Assembly (NCBI GenBank): GCA_965243255.1
Contig: CBDEUH010000004.1
Location: 806,001 to 870,000 of the forward strand
From: Bin87 sp965243255
Lineage (GTDB): Bacteria > Chloroflexota > Dehalococcoidia > Lucifugimonadales > UBA3495
DNA: 64,000 nucleotides
Direction: 5' to 3'
Below the pieces are notes generated by a model. The model ran no database searches. It was given only the letters and a program-made list of their open reading frames with translations, and was not told where the DNA came from. Position 1 is the first letter of the stretch; the number at the start of each line of letters is the position of its first letter. The position numbers and the translations under genes are program-made. Below are positions 34,345 through 43,530 of the stretch, in pieces.

Positions 34345-36375
34345 ATGATTCCCTCTGCTAACGGGTCGGATTCCCTTTCGTTGAGCCTCCTGGATGAACT
34401 CATCCTGATGCTCCTCAACGAAGAGTCCGGCTATTTTCACCAGGTGCCCGGCTGGAGTTTGAACTGCGCCGTGGTGGGCGCGGTGCTGGCGGAGCTTTCC
34501 CTGGTGTCCCGCGTCGATAGTGACCTGGAATCTCTGTTCGTCGTGGATGACACAGCAACCGGCGACGACATTCTCGACCCCATCCTGGCAGAAATCGCCG
34601 GCGAGCCGACTCAGCACAGCGCTCAGTACTGGGTTGAAAGGTTGGCGCCCCGGGCCGAATCCATTATTGACTCCACCCTGGAGCGCCTGGTTGGCCTGGG
34701 CGTTCTGGAATACCACGATGGCGACTTCTGGACCTTGACCCATGCCGCCCAGCAGGGGGAACTGTTCAGCGACCCCTCAGAAGGCAGCACGGTTCAGTTC
34801 GTGAAAACGCGCATCGGCAACTTTATCTTCAGCAGAGAGATCCCTGAGCCCAGAGACATCATCATCATTTGCCTCGTAAATACCTGCGACGTATTTCGCT
34901 TCATGTTTCGCCTCGACGAAGACGCTGAGGCGCGTATCGGCTTCATCTGCAACATGGACCTGATTGGCCGGTCTATAGGGGCAGCGGTCGCTGAGAACAT
35001 CGCTGCGCCCCTGTACCGACGCTCGGCACTGGCCCGGGAAATTCCCACCGTTTCCCTGCGCCGACTGCTGCTCAATCGGCATATCCGAAGCGGCAACATT
35101 GCCGCCCTGTTTGCGGACCTGACCCAAGAATATGGCCCCGTTTTTCAGATTCGCCCACCCTTTTCCGACCCGCTGATCTTCGTTTCAGGGCCCGAGGTGA
35201 ACTACTGGGTTCACAAGCGCGGCCGGATGTATCTGCGAAGCAAGGACTACTTCGACGAATTTGCGAAAGTGTATGGCGCGTCGGGACTATTGCCGGGCCT
35301 GGACGGCGTCGAGCATTTCCGCCTGCGCAAGGCCTTGCAGTCCGCATACTCGCGCGAGAGGCTAGCCAGCCAGATGGATGAACTCCTCCACTATGCCCGC
35401 ACGCACATGGCGGACTGGAAAGTTGGAGACTCCTTCTCCGCGACAAGTATGTGCCGGTTGATGATTAACGCCCAACTTTCTCCCCTGTTTCTCAGCATAG
35501 AGTCCCAGGACGTCATCGACGATATGCTGAAGTACAAGGAACGGGCTCTCACCGTCCACGTCATGAGGGCAATGCCCAAGTTCATGCTGAAAACGCCGGG
35601 CATGCAACGCAAGGCAAAAATTATTGACGAGTTGGTGGAACGGGTGCTAACCACCCATACCCCGGCCCAGCGCGCCGGACAATCGCGAGGCCTGTCTGAT
35701 GACCTGCTGAGCCTCCACGCCAGCGACCCGTTGCTGATGCCGGAATCCAACCTGAGCTTCGTCTTTTCGGCAGCGCTGATTGCCAGCGTGTACCTGGGCG
35801 ACGCCTTCAGCTTCACCGTGTACGCCATGGCTTCCCAGCCGGAACTCTACGAACAAATCCGCCGCGAGGCCGATGCCCTCTTCGACAACGGGGACCCCAC
35901 CCGCGAGGACTTCACCCCGGCGGCAATCGACGTTACCCACCGTTTCCTGATGGAATGCCTGCGCATGTACCCCATCGTACCGATGTCCATTCGGAACGTA
36001 ATGAATTCCTGCACCATCGAGGGTTACGATATGCCGGTGGGTTCGCGGCTCCACATCGCTCAGACGGCCTCGCACTATATGGACGATGTCTTCCCGGAGC
36101 CCTATACCTTCAACATTGACCGCTATCTGCCTCCGCGCAATGAGCATCACAGTCATGGCTACGCCCCCTATGGACTTGGCACCCACACCTGCCTGGGCAC
36201 ACAGTGGATGATGCTGCAACTGGCCGTGAACGTGCTGATGCTCGCGCATCACTACGACATTGAGGTCTCCCCGGCGAATTACAAGCTCCGGTTCAGGCCG
36301 ATTCCGTCAATGAAACCGAACAAGAAGCTAAGGTTCCGCATCACCGGACAGCGGCGCGAGATACCCGTTCCATAG
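34345..36375 (+). CDS. GPP34 domain - cytochrome P450 fusion protein
   Basis: ATG 34345 follows AGGAG (34332-34336) and gives 676 residues. Residues ~10-225 match the GPP34 (Golgi phosphoprotein 3) family: LSLLDELILMLL, VVGAVLAELSLVSRV, TGDDILDPILAEIA, ERLVGLGVLEY, and a later all-helical part. From ~235 to the end is a cytochrome P450: C-helix region GVEHFRLRKALQ, K-helix E537-C-L-R540, and heme loop YGLGTHTCLG with Cys616 as ligand. At the usual I-helix position the acid-Thr pair seems absent (V-Y instead of E/D-T). GPP34 proteins bind phosphoinositide membranes in eukaryotes; here the domain may hold the P450 at a lipid surface. Neighbours suggest sterol or polycyclic-lipid oxidation. Confidence 0.85.
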   Translation: MIPSANGSDSLSLSLLDELILMLLNEESGYFHQVPGWSLNCAVVGAVLAELSLVSRVDSDLESLFVVDDTATGDDILDPILAEIAGEPTQHSAQYWVERLAPRAESIIDSTLERLVGLGVLEYHDGDFWTLTHAAQQGELFSDPSEGSTVQFVKTRIGNFIFSREIPEPRDIIIICLVNTCDVFRFMFRLDEDAEARIGFICNMDLIGRSIGAAVAENIAAPLYRRSALAREIPTVSLRRLLLNRHIRSGNIAALFADLTQEYGPVFQIRPPFSDPLIFVSGPEVNYWVHKRGRMYLRSKDYFDEFAKVYGASGLLPGLDGVEHFRLRKALQSAYSRERLASQMDELLHYARTHMADWKVGDSFSATSMCRLMINAQLSPLFLSIESQDVIDDMLKYKERALTVHVMRAMPKFMLKTPGMQRKAKIIDELVERVLTTHTPAQRAGQSRGLSDDLLSLHASDPLLMPESNLSFVFSAALIASVYLGDAFSFTVYAMASQPELYEQIRREADALFDNGDPTREDFTPAAIDVTHRFLMECLRMYPIVPMSIRNVMNSCTIEGYDMPVGSRLHIAQTASHYMDDVFPEPYTFNIDRYLPPRNEHHSHGYAPYGLGTHTCLGTQWMMLQLAVNVLMLAHHYDIEVSPANYKLRFRPIPSMKPNKKLRFRITGQRREIPVP

Positions 36376-36384
36376 GAACCGACC

Positions 36385-38847
36385 CTAGCGGCGACTGTGT
36401 ATGTCGTCGATCGCCACGTCCAGATCGCTCCACATTCGTTCCACCATGGAGCGCAACCGAACGTTCTGATACGCGCCCCAGACCACCATCGCCGGCAGCA
36501 CCACTACCACCGAGACCACCAGAGAATAGACGATTGTGATGGTCGCCGTGATGCCGAACTGCTGGGACGCCAGCAACGGCGAAGCGATCAGCACTCCGAA
36601 TCCGAACGCGGTGGTCAGCGCGGAGCCCAGCAGCGCCGAGCCGGTGGTGGTCAGCGTGTGAATCGCCGCTTGCTCCGGGTTGCGTGAGCGGATGTACTCC
36701 TCTCGGTAGCGGTGAATCACGTGGATGGTGTAGTCAACCCCGATGCCGATTGACAGCGCGGTGATGATGGAGGTAACCAGGGAGTAGGGAATCCCCAGCA
36801 GCGCCATGGTGCCCAGCACCCAGATCAGTACGAGCACAATCGGCCCCACCGCGACGAACGCCAGGGACGGCTGACGCACGGTTACCCAGAAGAAAGCGGC
36901 GAGCACGGCCAAGGCTACCGCAACGGTGGCGCTGATTGCCTCCGTTTGCCGGTCCGTGATGGCGTCAGTGACAGTTACGGCAACGACCGACTCCGAAGTT
37001 GCTGTGAGGGCCTCGTCGTCGCCAAGCCAGAGGGCTTCCAGATCCCCCTGCAGCTCCTTTGCCAACGCCGAGTCGCCCGAATAGGCGGGGAACTGAATCA
37101 GCATAGTGTCAATGCCCTGCGGATTGTTGACCAGCAGATGCCCGACCGCCGGGTCCTTCGCCTCAAGCTTGTCGATGAATTCCTGCATTATTGCCGGATC
37201 GAGTCCCACTCCGACCGAGGCCTCCTGGAAGAGGGCAGCCAGCTCCGGGTCATACTTGTCGCCAGGCGTCCCGCTGTCGTGAATCCAGTCGTCTGCTATC
37301 AGTTGGTACGAGGCCAGAATCGGGCCGGCCGCGGCGGCAGGACGGCGCGCTTCGTCCTGGAAGGCGGCGGTGAGGTCCCTCAAATTGAGTACGGTTCGAG
37401 TCTCGGTGGCCTCCGCCTTGACCAGGACGCTGGCGATCTCCGTAGAGCCGCCGACGGCTGCGTCCAGGGTGTTCATATCTTCAATCACGCTGCCGCTCCT
37501 GGGCAAAACGTCGCGGATGCTGAATTCGGACTTCAATCCGGTGGCAGCGTAGCCCAGGCCAATAGTTACCAGCGCTACCGCAATCAGGCAGGGAGCCGGC
37601 CAGCGAGTAACCCATCTCCCAAGCAGTTGCGCCACCCGTGGAACGCCGGGCAAAGCGTTGGCGATCGGGCGAGCGGGACGCAATGTACCTCGGGATTCTC
37701 GGCGACGGTCAATAATCGTCCGTCCGGCCGGAATCAGCGTCAACATCACTATCAGGCTCATACCCACGCCCAGCCCGGCGACAATGCCAAAGTCGCCAAT
37801 CACGCTGATGGGAGAGAACAAGCCCGCCAAAAGGCTGACCATCGTCGTAGCGGCGGCCAGCATCACGGGAACCGACACGTTGCGAAAACCCACGCGAACG
37901 GCCTGCAGCACCGGCTCTCCGGCGACACGCTGCTCCCGGTAATGTGAGATGGCCTGGATGGCATAGTCCACCGTCAGGCTGATTATGATGACCGGCACCA
38001 TCGCCGTGAGCGAGCTGGGAGGACCGATGATGCCCAGCGCATTCGGCCCCAGCCAGCCCTCGGCCCCGATTACCCAAACTATCGCGAAGATTAGTCCCAA
38101 CAGCGTCAGCGCCATGTCCCAGATGGCCCGCGTAAAAAGCAACAGCAGCCCGGCAATGAGCAACAACGCCACTCCCAACAGCGGGCCCATGCCGGATTCC
38201 GTGGCTTGCTTGTACTCATCCTCGATTATCGTCGGCGAGAGGCTGCTGGCGTTCAGTGGCCCGTCATCGTCCGCTGCCAGCTCGTTGATTCTCCGCTCGG
38301 CGTCGGCAACCCGTTCGTCGCCGGTGTCGCGCAGACGGATAACCGCGATGGCCACCGGCGTACCGCCCGCGTCCGTCCCGGTCAGCGCCGCCAGCGCCTC
38401 CTTCAGTTCCGCAGGGCCGGGCGCGGCTTCGATCTGCGCCGGCGTAACGGACTCGAAGCTGTTCACCTGGAGCAGCGCTTTTACCAGCAAGGACGGAGCA
38501 GCCACCGGGTTGGTCGGCGCCAGCAGTTCGCCCACCGCCGGGTCTCCGACAACGTTATTGAGCAGGGCATCCATCTGGGTCAGGCCGTCGGGTGTGAGCG
38601 CATCCCCGCGGAAGACCAGCGTTACGACCCTGACCTCACCCGACTCCCCGAACAGCTCATCGATTTCTTGCACCGCGTTGGCCATGAAGTGCCCGGGCGG
38701 CAGGAACGCCACATCGGCCCCCTCCGTCGGCGGAGCGCGGAATACGGAGCCAGCGCCCAATACCACCGTGGCAACCACCACCACCGCAAGCGTCAGCCAG
38801 GGCCGCGCAGTAATCAGCGAACTCAACCTGTCCAGTATCCTGCTCAT
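36385..38847 (-). CDS. MMPL/RND family transporter (HpnN-like)
   Basis: An 820-residue inner-membrane exporter with the RND layout in two similar halves. Each half has one helix, a large periplasmic loop and five or six helices. The halves carry the sterol-sensing-domain-like motifs TVDYAIQAISHYREQ and GVDYTIHVIHRYREE. Relatives move lipids such as hopanoids (HpnN) or mycolipids (MmpL). It is convergent with the P450 gene, ending 10 bases away. A perfect minus-strand TATAAT lies at 38914-38919. Confidence 0.85.
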   Translation of the reverse strand: MSRILDRLSSLITARPWLTLAVVVVATVVLGAGSVFRAPPTEGADVAFLPPGHFMANAVQEIDELFGESGEVRVVTLVFRGDALTPDGLTQMDALLNNVVGDPAVGELLAPTNPVAAPSLLVKALLQVNSFESVTPAQIEAAPGPAELKEALAALTGTDAGGTPVAIAVIRLRDTGDERVADAERRINELAADDDGPLNASSLSPTIIEDEYKQATESGMGPLLGVALLLIAGLLLLFTRAIWDMALTLLGLIFAIVWVIGAEGWLGPNALGIIGPPSSLTAMVPVIIISLTVDYAIQAISHYREQRVAGEPVLQAVRVGFRNVSVPVMLAAATTMVSLLAGLFSPISVIGDFGIVAGLGVGMSLIVMLTLIPAGRTIIDRRRESRGTLRPARPIANALPGVPRVAQLLGRWVTRWPAPCLIAVALVTIGLGYAATGLKSEFSIRDVLPRSGSVIEDMNTLDAAVGGSTEIASVLVKAEATETRTVLNLRDLTAAFQDEARRPAAAAGPILASYQLIADDWIHDSGTPGDKYDPELAALFQEASVGVGLDPAIMQEFIDKLEAKDPAVGHLLVNNPQGIDTMLIQFPAYSGDSALAKELQGDLEALWLGDDEALTATSESVVAVTVTDAITDRQTEAISATVAVALAVLAAFFWVTVRQPSLAFVAVGPIVLVLIWVLGTMALLGIPYSLVTSIITALSIGIGVDYTIHVIHRYREEYIRSRNPEQAAIHTLTTTGSALLGSALTTAFGFGVLIASPLLASQQFGITATITIVYSLVVSVVVVLPAMVVWGAYQNVRLRSMVERMWSDLDVAIDDIHSRR

Positions 38848-39052
38848 TATCGACTACTCCAAGGATTGGTCTATGGGCCCTGATTACGCCATCACCTCTG
38901 CCAATCGCCGCCGATTATAGCAATAGGCATAGAGAGCCATCTACAACGGGTTGGCTTGGTTGGCCTATGTTACGTCGCGCCGCTTGTGCCGGCCAACGTT
39001 CTTTGCTAGGCTTTTTCGGCAACAACCCTCGTGCTTCGGAATCGCCGTAAGT

Positions 39053-40492
39053 ATGCCAGACCGGTTTCAGAACTACTCCCTAGACCCCGCCATTTACGAC
39101 GAGATGTTTCTGCCTGACCGGCAGCCTCGGGACGGATGGCAACGTCTCCAGCGGGAATTGACTGACTTCTCCAACGAGGAGCTGGCCAACATTCAGGAGC
39201 GGGTAACCCGTTCTTTCTCCAACGAAGGCATCACCTTTACCGTCTATGGGGACGACGAGGCCGACGAACGCATCATCCCCATCGATTGCATACCGCGTCT
39301 TCTGCCCGCCGCCGAGTGGAACAGTCTGGCCGCCGGGCTGGAACAGCGGCTCCGCACCCTCAACCTCTTCCTGCAGGACGTGTACGGCGGAGCGCGCATC
39401 ATCGCCGACGGCATAATTCCTGCGGAAGTGGTGTACGAGTGCCCCCACTATCGCCCTGAAATGCGCGGCTTCACTCCGCCCCAGGGCACCTGGGTCGCCG
39501 TCTGCGGCACAGACGTGGTACGCACCAACGACGGTTTCCGCGTGCTGGAGGACAACCTGCGCGTGCCCTCCGGCGTATCCTACATGATTGCCAACCGCAA
39601 GGCCGCCAAGACCAGCCTGCGCCGGCTGTACCGCGACTCCCGCGTGCAGGAGGTCGAACACTACGGCCGGCTGTTACGGGAAGCCCTGGTTGAGCTGGCC
39701 CCCTCCGGAGGCGCCAACCCCCGCATCGCACTGCTGACCCCAGGCGTGTACAACTCCGCCTTCTATGAGCACATGTTCCTGGCCCGGGAAATCGACGCCG
39801 AGCTTGTGGAGGGCCGCGACCTGCTGGTGCGCGACGGCTTCGTATATATGCGAACCACCACCGGCCTGCAGCGCATCGACGTGATTTATCGCCGGGTGGA
39901 CGACGACTTCCTGGACCCTTCGGTGTTCCGTTCCGACTCTGTCCTGGGTGTTCCCGGCCTGATTGACGCCTATCGTCGGGGCAACGTGGCACTGGCAAAC
40001 GCCCCCGGCACCGGAGTTGCCGACGACAAGAGCGTGTACGCGTACGTGCCCGACATGGTTCGCTACTACCTGAACGCCGATCCACTGCTGCAAAACGTCG
40101 AGACCTACCTCTGCCGCCGTCCCGATGAACTGGAATATACGCTGGACAACCTGGATAAGCTGGTAGTGAAACGGGTGGGCGAGTCCGGCGGCTATGGAAT
40201 GCTGGTCGGCCCCCACGCCACTGTCGCCGAACGCGCCGAGTACGCCGAGCAGGTTCGAGCAAACCCCAATGACTTCATTTCGCAACCCACCCTGGCCCTT
40301 TCCCGCGCGCCCTGCCTGATTGACGGCAGCTTTGAGCCGCGCCACGTTGACCTGCGCCCCTTCATACTCCACGGCAGGGAAACCCGCATAGTGCCCGGCG
40401 CCTTCTGCCGCGTCGCTCTGCGTCGGGGCAGCCTGGTAGTCAACTCCAGCCAGGGCGGCGGCGGCAAAGACGTCTGGGTGCTGGAGGACTGA
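39053..40492 (+). CDS. Circularly permuted type 2 ATP-grasp protein
   Basis: A 479-residue member of the CP_ATPgrasp_2 family. Typical segments are DNLRVPSGVSYM, ALLTPGVYNSAFYEHMFLAREI, and the ATP-binding LVVKRVGESGGYGML; the end has VDLRPFILHGR. These proteins usually pair with an alpha-E protein and sometimes a transglutaminase, and are thought to form peptide or amide bonds on an unknown substrate. Here the alpha-E gene follows four bases after the stop. No transglutaminase gene is present in the window. Confidence 0.88.
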   Translation: MPDRFQNYSLDPAIYDEMFLPDRQPRDGWQRLQRELTDFSNEELANIQERVTRSFSNEGITFTVYGDDEADERIIPIDCIPRLLPAAEWNSLAAGLEQRLRTLNLFLQDVYGGARIIADGIIPAEVVYECPHYRPEMRGFTPPQGTWVAVCGTDVVRTNDGFRVLEDNLRVPSGVSYMIANRKAAKTSLRRLYRDSRVQEVEHYGRLLREALVELAPSGGANPRIALLTPGVYNSAFYEHMFLAREIDAELVEGRDLLVRDGFVYMRTTTGLQRIDVIYRRVDDDFLDPSVFRSDSVLGVPGLIDAYRRGNVALANAPGTGVADDKSVYAYVPDMVRYYLNADPLLQNVETYLCRRPDELEYTLDNLDKLVVKRVGESGGYGMLVGPHATVAERAEYAEQVRANPNDFISQPTLALSRAPCLIDGSFEPRHVDLRPFILHGRETRIVPGAFCRVALRRGSLVVNSSQGGGGKDVWVLED

Positions 40493-40496
40493 CCCC

Positions 40497-41555
40497 ATGC
40501 TGGCCCGCAGCGCGCAAGGTCTTTACTGGATGGGACGCTACCTGGAAAGGGCCGATCATCTCTGCCGTCTGCTGCGTCTCCAAACGGAAGCCCTGGTTGA
40601 CCGCCCCATCGCGGATATCTACGCCGGCTGGAACCGAATTTACGCCAGCCTGAACCGCCAGCCCCCGGGGGCCGGACTGGAGCTGCTACACGACAGCCAA
40701 TCCGCCGACGGCGCCGGAGTCCTGCAGGTGATGGGCGTTCCGGGTACGGCAGCCTGGCAGCAGAGTGGCGGCGACGATTACACGCTGGCCGACTCGTTCA
40801 CGCTGGCCGACGACCTTACCTTTGAGCGCTCCAACCCCGGTTCGGTGTGGAGCTGCTTCGCCCAGGGACGTGAAAATGCTCGGCAGATGCGCCACTGCAT
40901 CAGCGCCGAGATGTGGACGTCCCTCAACCTGGCTTACCTGAGGATTCAGCAGGTGAGTATTCGGGACATCTGGAACGCTTCACCCGAATCCTTTTACGCC
41001 ACCGTGTCCGCCGACGTTGACACCTTTATGGGCGTCGCCGCCGCCACCATGTACCGCGACGAGGGCTGGCGCTTCATGCGGCTGGGCAGGTTCGTAGAAC
41101 GTTCCCAACTGGCGGCCGCCCTGTTCCTGGCCCAACTGGAGCTCTTTCCCACCGACGTTGACGCCAGCTTGGTGGACGGCTCCGATTCCGATTGGATCAT
41201 CCTGCTGCGGCTCTACCACGCCATGGCCGCGTACAACCGAGCCTACAGCGTCGCCGTCGCTCCCAACCAGGTGCTGGACCTGCTGGTTACCGACCCGCTG
41301 CTGCCCGATTCCCTGTGCAGCTCCGTGGACGCCGCCGCCGCCGAGCTCGCGGCCATCGTCCCGGGCCCTGACCGCGAATCCGACGACGCGGCCCGCCGTC
41401 TGGCCGGACGGCTGAGCGCCCTGGTCCATTACGACTGGCCCGACGCTACCGACCACGCCGAACTGCTCCACCGGGTCAACGACTACTGCCGTCAGCTGCA
41501 CAACCAGGTAACCGCCACCTACTTCGACTACCACTCCGCCAACCTCCCGGCCTGA
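40497..41555 (+). CDS. Alpha-E domain-containing protein
   Basis: A 352-residue, mainly helical protein of the alpha-E family. It begins MLARSAQGLYWMGRYLERADHLCRLL, the conserved opening, with R-F-V-E-R later. It is almost always encoded beside circularly permuted ATP-grasp proteins, as here, and is thought to be their partner in a peptide-modification system. The biochemical role is unknown. Confidence 0.88.
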   Translation: MLARSAQGLYWMGRYLERADHLCRLLRLQTEALVDRPIADIYAGWNRIYASLNRQPPGAGLELLHDSQSADGAGVLQVMGVPGTAAWQQSGGDDYTLADSFTLADDLTFERSNPGSVWSCFAQGRENARQMRHCISAEMWTSLNLAYLRIQQVSIRDIWNASPESFYATVSADVDTFMGVAAATMYRDEGWRFMRLGRFVERSQLAAALFLAQLELFPTDVDASLVDGSDSDWIILLRLYHAMAAYNRAYSVAVAPNQVLDLLVTDPLLPDSLCSSVDAAAAELAAIVPGPDRESDDAARRLAGRLSALVHYDWPDATDHAELLHRVNDYCRQLHNQVTATYFDYHSANLPA

Positions 41556-41563
41556 CCCAACGG

Positions 41564-41592
41564 TTGCGGAAGCCAAGCCGCCCTGTTACTAT
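41564..41592 (+). promoter_or_regulatory. Promoter of the ferredoxin:thioredoxin reductase gene
   Basis: TTGCGG (41564-41569) and TACTAT (41587-41592) are separated by 17 bases. The expected start near 41599 gives a ~65-base leader. A perfect 7-bp hairpin CAGGTCC/GGACCTG (41606-41627) lies in this leader, ahead of the AAGGAGA box (41651-41657). Confidence 0.45.
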
Positions 41593-41663
41593 CAACGTCC
41601 GCCGCCAGGTCCACTGTAAAGGACCTGAAACTACAGATTTCATCAAATCGAAGGAGAATTCAA

Positions 41664-42089
41664 GTGGCCGACCAGCCCAGTGAAAAGGCCATCCAGCGGA
41701 TGCGCCTGTTTGTCGAACGCTACTGTGAGAAGTCCGGCACGTTTACTCACCCGGAAGAGGGAATCGCCGAATCCGTAATCCTGGGCCTGGCCCAGAACGT
41801 CGATGAAATCGGCCGGCCTCTATGTCCCTGCCGCTTCTATCCCTGCAAGCAGGAAGAAGTCCAGCACCGTACCTGGATCTGCGCCTGCGACGATATGCAG
41901 ATTTACAAGTACTGCCATTGACTGCTTTTCGTCACCGAGGGCGGTCTGCCCATCACAGAATATCTTCCTGAAGACCACGAAGGCCGCGCCATCTACGGCG
42001 AGGTGAAAGACCCGACGCCCGACAAGGGGCGTCCCCTGCGCCACAAAGCCGAGGAACGCGAGGAAGAACGGCGCAACCGGCCTTCTTAA
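41664..42089 (+). CDS. ftrB: Ferredoxin:thioredoxin reductase catalytic subunit, probable selenoprotein (UGA at codon 86)
   Basis: The catalytic beta subunit passes electrons from ferredoxin through a 4Fe-4S cluster to a disulfide. GTG 41664 follows AAGGAGA. Family motifs are Cys54-Pro-Cys56, Cys73-Ala-Cys75 and Cys84-His-X86. Codon 86, normally the second redox-active Cys, is TGA (41919-41921). The frame continues with LLFVTEGG, matching MLFLT after the family's CHC, and runs 55 codons to TAA (42089). After the UGA, GGGC (41939-41942), GGTCT loop and GCCC (41948-41951) form a bacterial SECIS-like hairpin 21 bases away; E. coli fdhF has the same GGUCU loop. Cluster ligands Cys54, 73, 75 and 84 are all present. 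Without selenium the product would be 85 residues and lack X86. No sel genes are in the window. Confidence 0.85.
41939..41951 (+). promoter_or_regulatory. Putative bacterial SECIS element
   Basis: GGGC-GGTCT-GCCC: a 4-bp GC stem with a five-base loop starting G-G, lying inside the coding frame. The loop begins 21 bases after the UGA codon, within the usual 16-37 base range for bacterial SECIS elements. Confidence 0.6.
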
Positions 42090-42093
42090 CAGC

Positions 42094-43530
42094 TCAGCGT
42101 CCCGGCTGCCGCGCGCGCAGCCCGAACCATACCGCTCCTACGGCCGCCGTGGTCCCTCCAATTCGGAACGCGTCCCGGTAGGCCAGTAGGAACGCCTCTC
42201 CGGCTGGCCGCGTAGCCGCGTAGTGGTCGTTCAACGTGGCGAAAATCGCGCCCACCACCGCTACGCACAGCACCGTTCCGGATGCCTGCGCCAGGGACAT
42301 CGCTCCCGACGCCGTGCCAAACCGCTCCGGAGGCACGCTGCCCAGCATCAGCGCGTAGGCCGCCGACTGGAACCAGCCCACTCCCAGGCCTACGATGGCG
42401 ATGGCCGCCGCCGGATGCCACACCGCCGACCCGGCGTCCAAGGCCGACATTACCATCAATCCCGTCGCCGTCATTCCCAGGCCGATAGCGCCCACCGGAC
42501 GTACTCCCCAGCGGTCGCACAGCCATCCTCCGGCCGGCGACGACAGGATGTTGCAGGTGGACATGACCGCGAATAATATCCCCAAGGTCACGGGGCTGCG
42601 GTTCAACGAATCGGTAATGTAGAACGGAAAGATGAACCAGATTACAAACTGGGAGAAATGCCCCAGGAACATGGCCGCCGTGGCCGTCTGAAATCCCCTC
42701 AGCTTAGCCAGCGCCCCCGGCAGCACCGGCGACTGCGCTCGTCGTTCCACCCACACCAGCGCCGTCAACACCACCGGAGCCGCTGCCAGCATCGCCAACA
42801 CCATCGGCGCAGTCCAGCCGACGGCCTGCCCCAGCCGCAGCCCGATCATCAGGCACCAAAGCAGCGACAACACCAGCGCCGCGCCGGCCACGTCGAACCG
42901 CTGACCCGACGCTGCGCCACCATCGTCCGCAATGGACCGCGGCACGGCCAGCAGGCCCATACCCAACGCCAGCGCCGTCAGCGGTATCCGTCCCCAGAAC
43001 ACCGACGGCCAGTCGAAAAGTTCCACCAACGGCCCTGCCGCCAGGGTGGACATCACCATCCCCGACGCCAGGCTGGCGGAGGTGAACCCCATGGAGAGCC
43101 CCCGGCGGTGGGGCGGAAAAACCCCCGCCGCAATGGCCGGCGCCGTGCTGTACAAGCATCCCGTGCCCACCGCCTGCAATACGCGGAAACCAACCAGCGT
43201 TTCCAGCGTCGGCGACAGCGACATGCACACCATTGACGCCAGGTAGGCTACCGTACCGACCAGGAACACCAGGCGCAGCCCGAAACGATCGGCAAAGGCC
43301 CCCGCGCCCAGCGCCAGCCCGGCCCGCGTCGCGATGAACACCACGATGACCCACTGCACCGCGGCCAGGTCGGTGCCGAAGGCGTCGCGCATGGCCGGCA
43401 GGGCCACGTTCACCGAGAAGTCCAGGGAGGCCAGCACCATCCCCAGTGCCGACGCCAACGCCAGCGCGTAGGTCCGCCACGTCGGACGGGAGGTCATCGC
43501 CCCGGGCTCCATATCTGCAGCGGCGCTCAT
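42094..43530 (-). CDS. MFS transporter, DHA2-type
   Basis: A 478-residue protein with about 14 transmembrane helices, typical of EmrB/QacA-like drug exporters. Markers are the loop GAFADRFGLRLVFLVG (motif A-like) and the motif C-like stretch APAIAAGVFPPHRRGLSMG. The start at 43530 is a choice among several Met codons; the frame opens further upstream. The substrate is unknown. It is convergent with ftrB, four bases away. Confidence 0.85.
   Translation of the reverse strand: MSAAADMEPGAMTSRPTWRTYALALASALGMVLASLDFSVNVALPAMRDAFGTDLAAVQWVIVVFIATRAGLALGAGAFADRFGLRLVFLVGTVAYLASMVCMSLSPTLETLVGFRVLQAVGTGCLYSTAPAIAAGVFPPHRRGLSMGFTSASLASGMVMSTLAAGPLVELFDWPSVFWGRIPLTALALGMGLLAVPRSIADDGGAASGQRFDVAGAALVLSLLWCLMIGLRLGQAVGWTAPMVLAMLAAAPVVLTALVWVERRAQSPVLPGALAKLRGFQTATAAMFLGHFSQFVIWFIFPFYITDSLNRSPVTLGILFAVMSTCNILSSPAGGWLCDRWGVRPVGAIGLGMTATGLMVMSALDAGSAVWHPAAAIAIVGLGVGWFQSAAYALMLGSVPPERFGTASGAMSLAQASGTVLCVAVVGAIFATLNDHYAATRPAGEAFLLAYRDAFRIGGTTAAVGAVWFGLRARQPGR

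Noticed and set aside
41664..41921. Reading the FTR gene as an 85-residue protein or as a pseudogene
   Set aside because: The frame after the TGA matches the FTR family, stays open for 55 codons, and a SECIS-like hairpin is correctly placed. A decayed gene would not be expected to keep all three.
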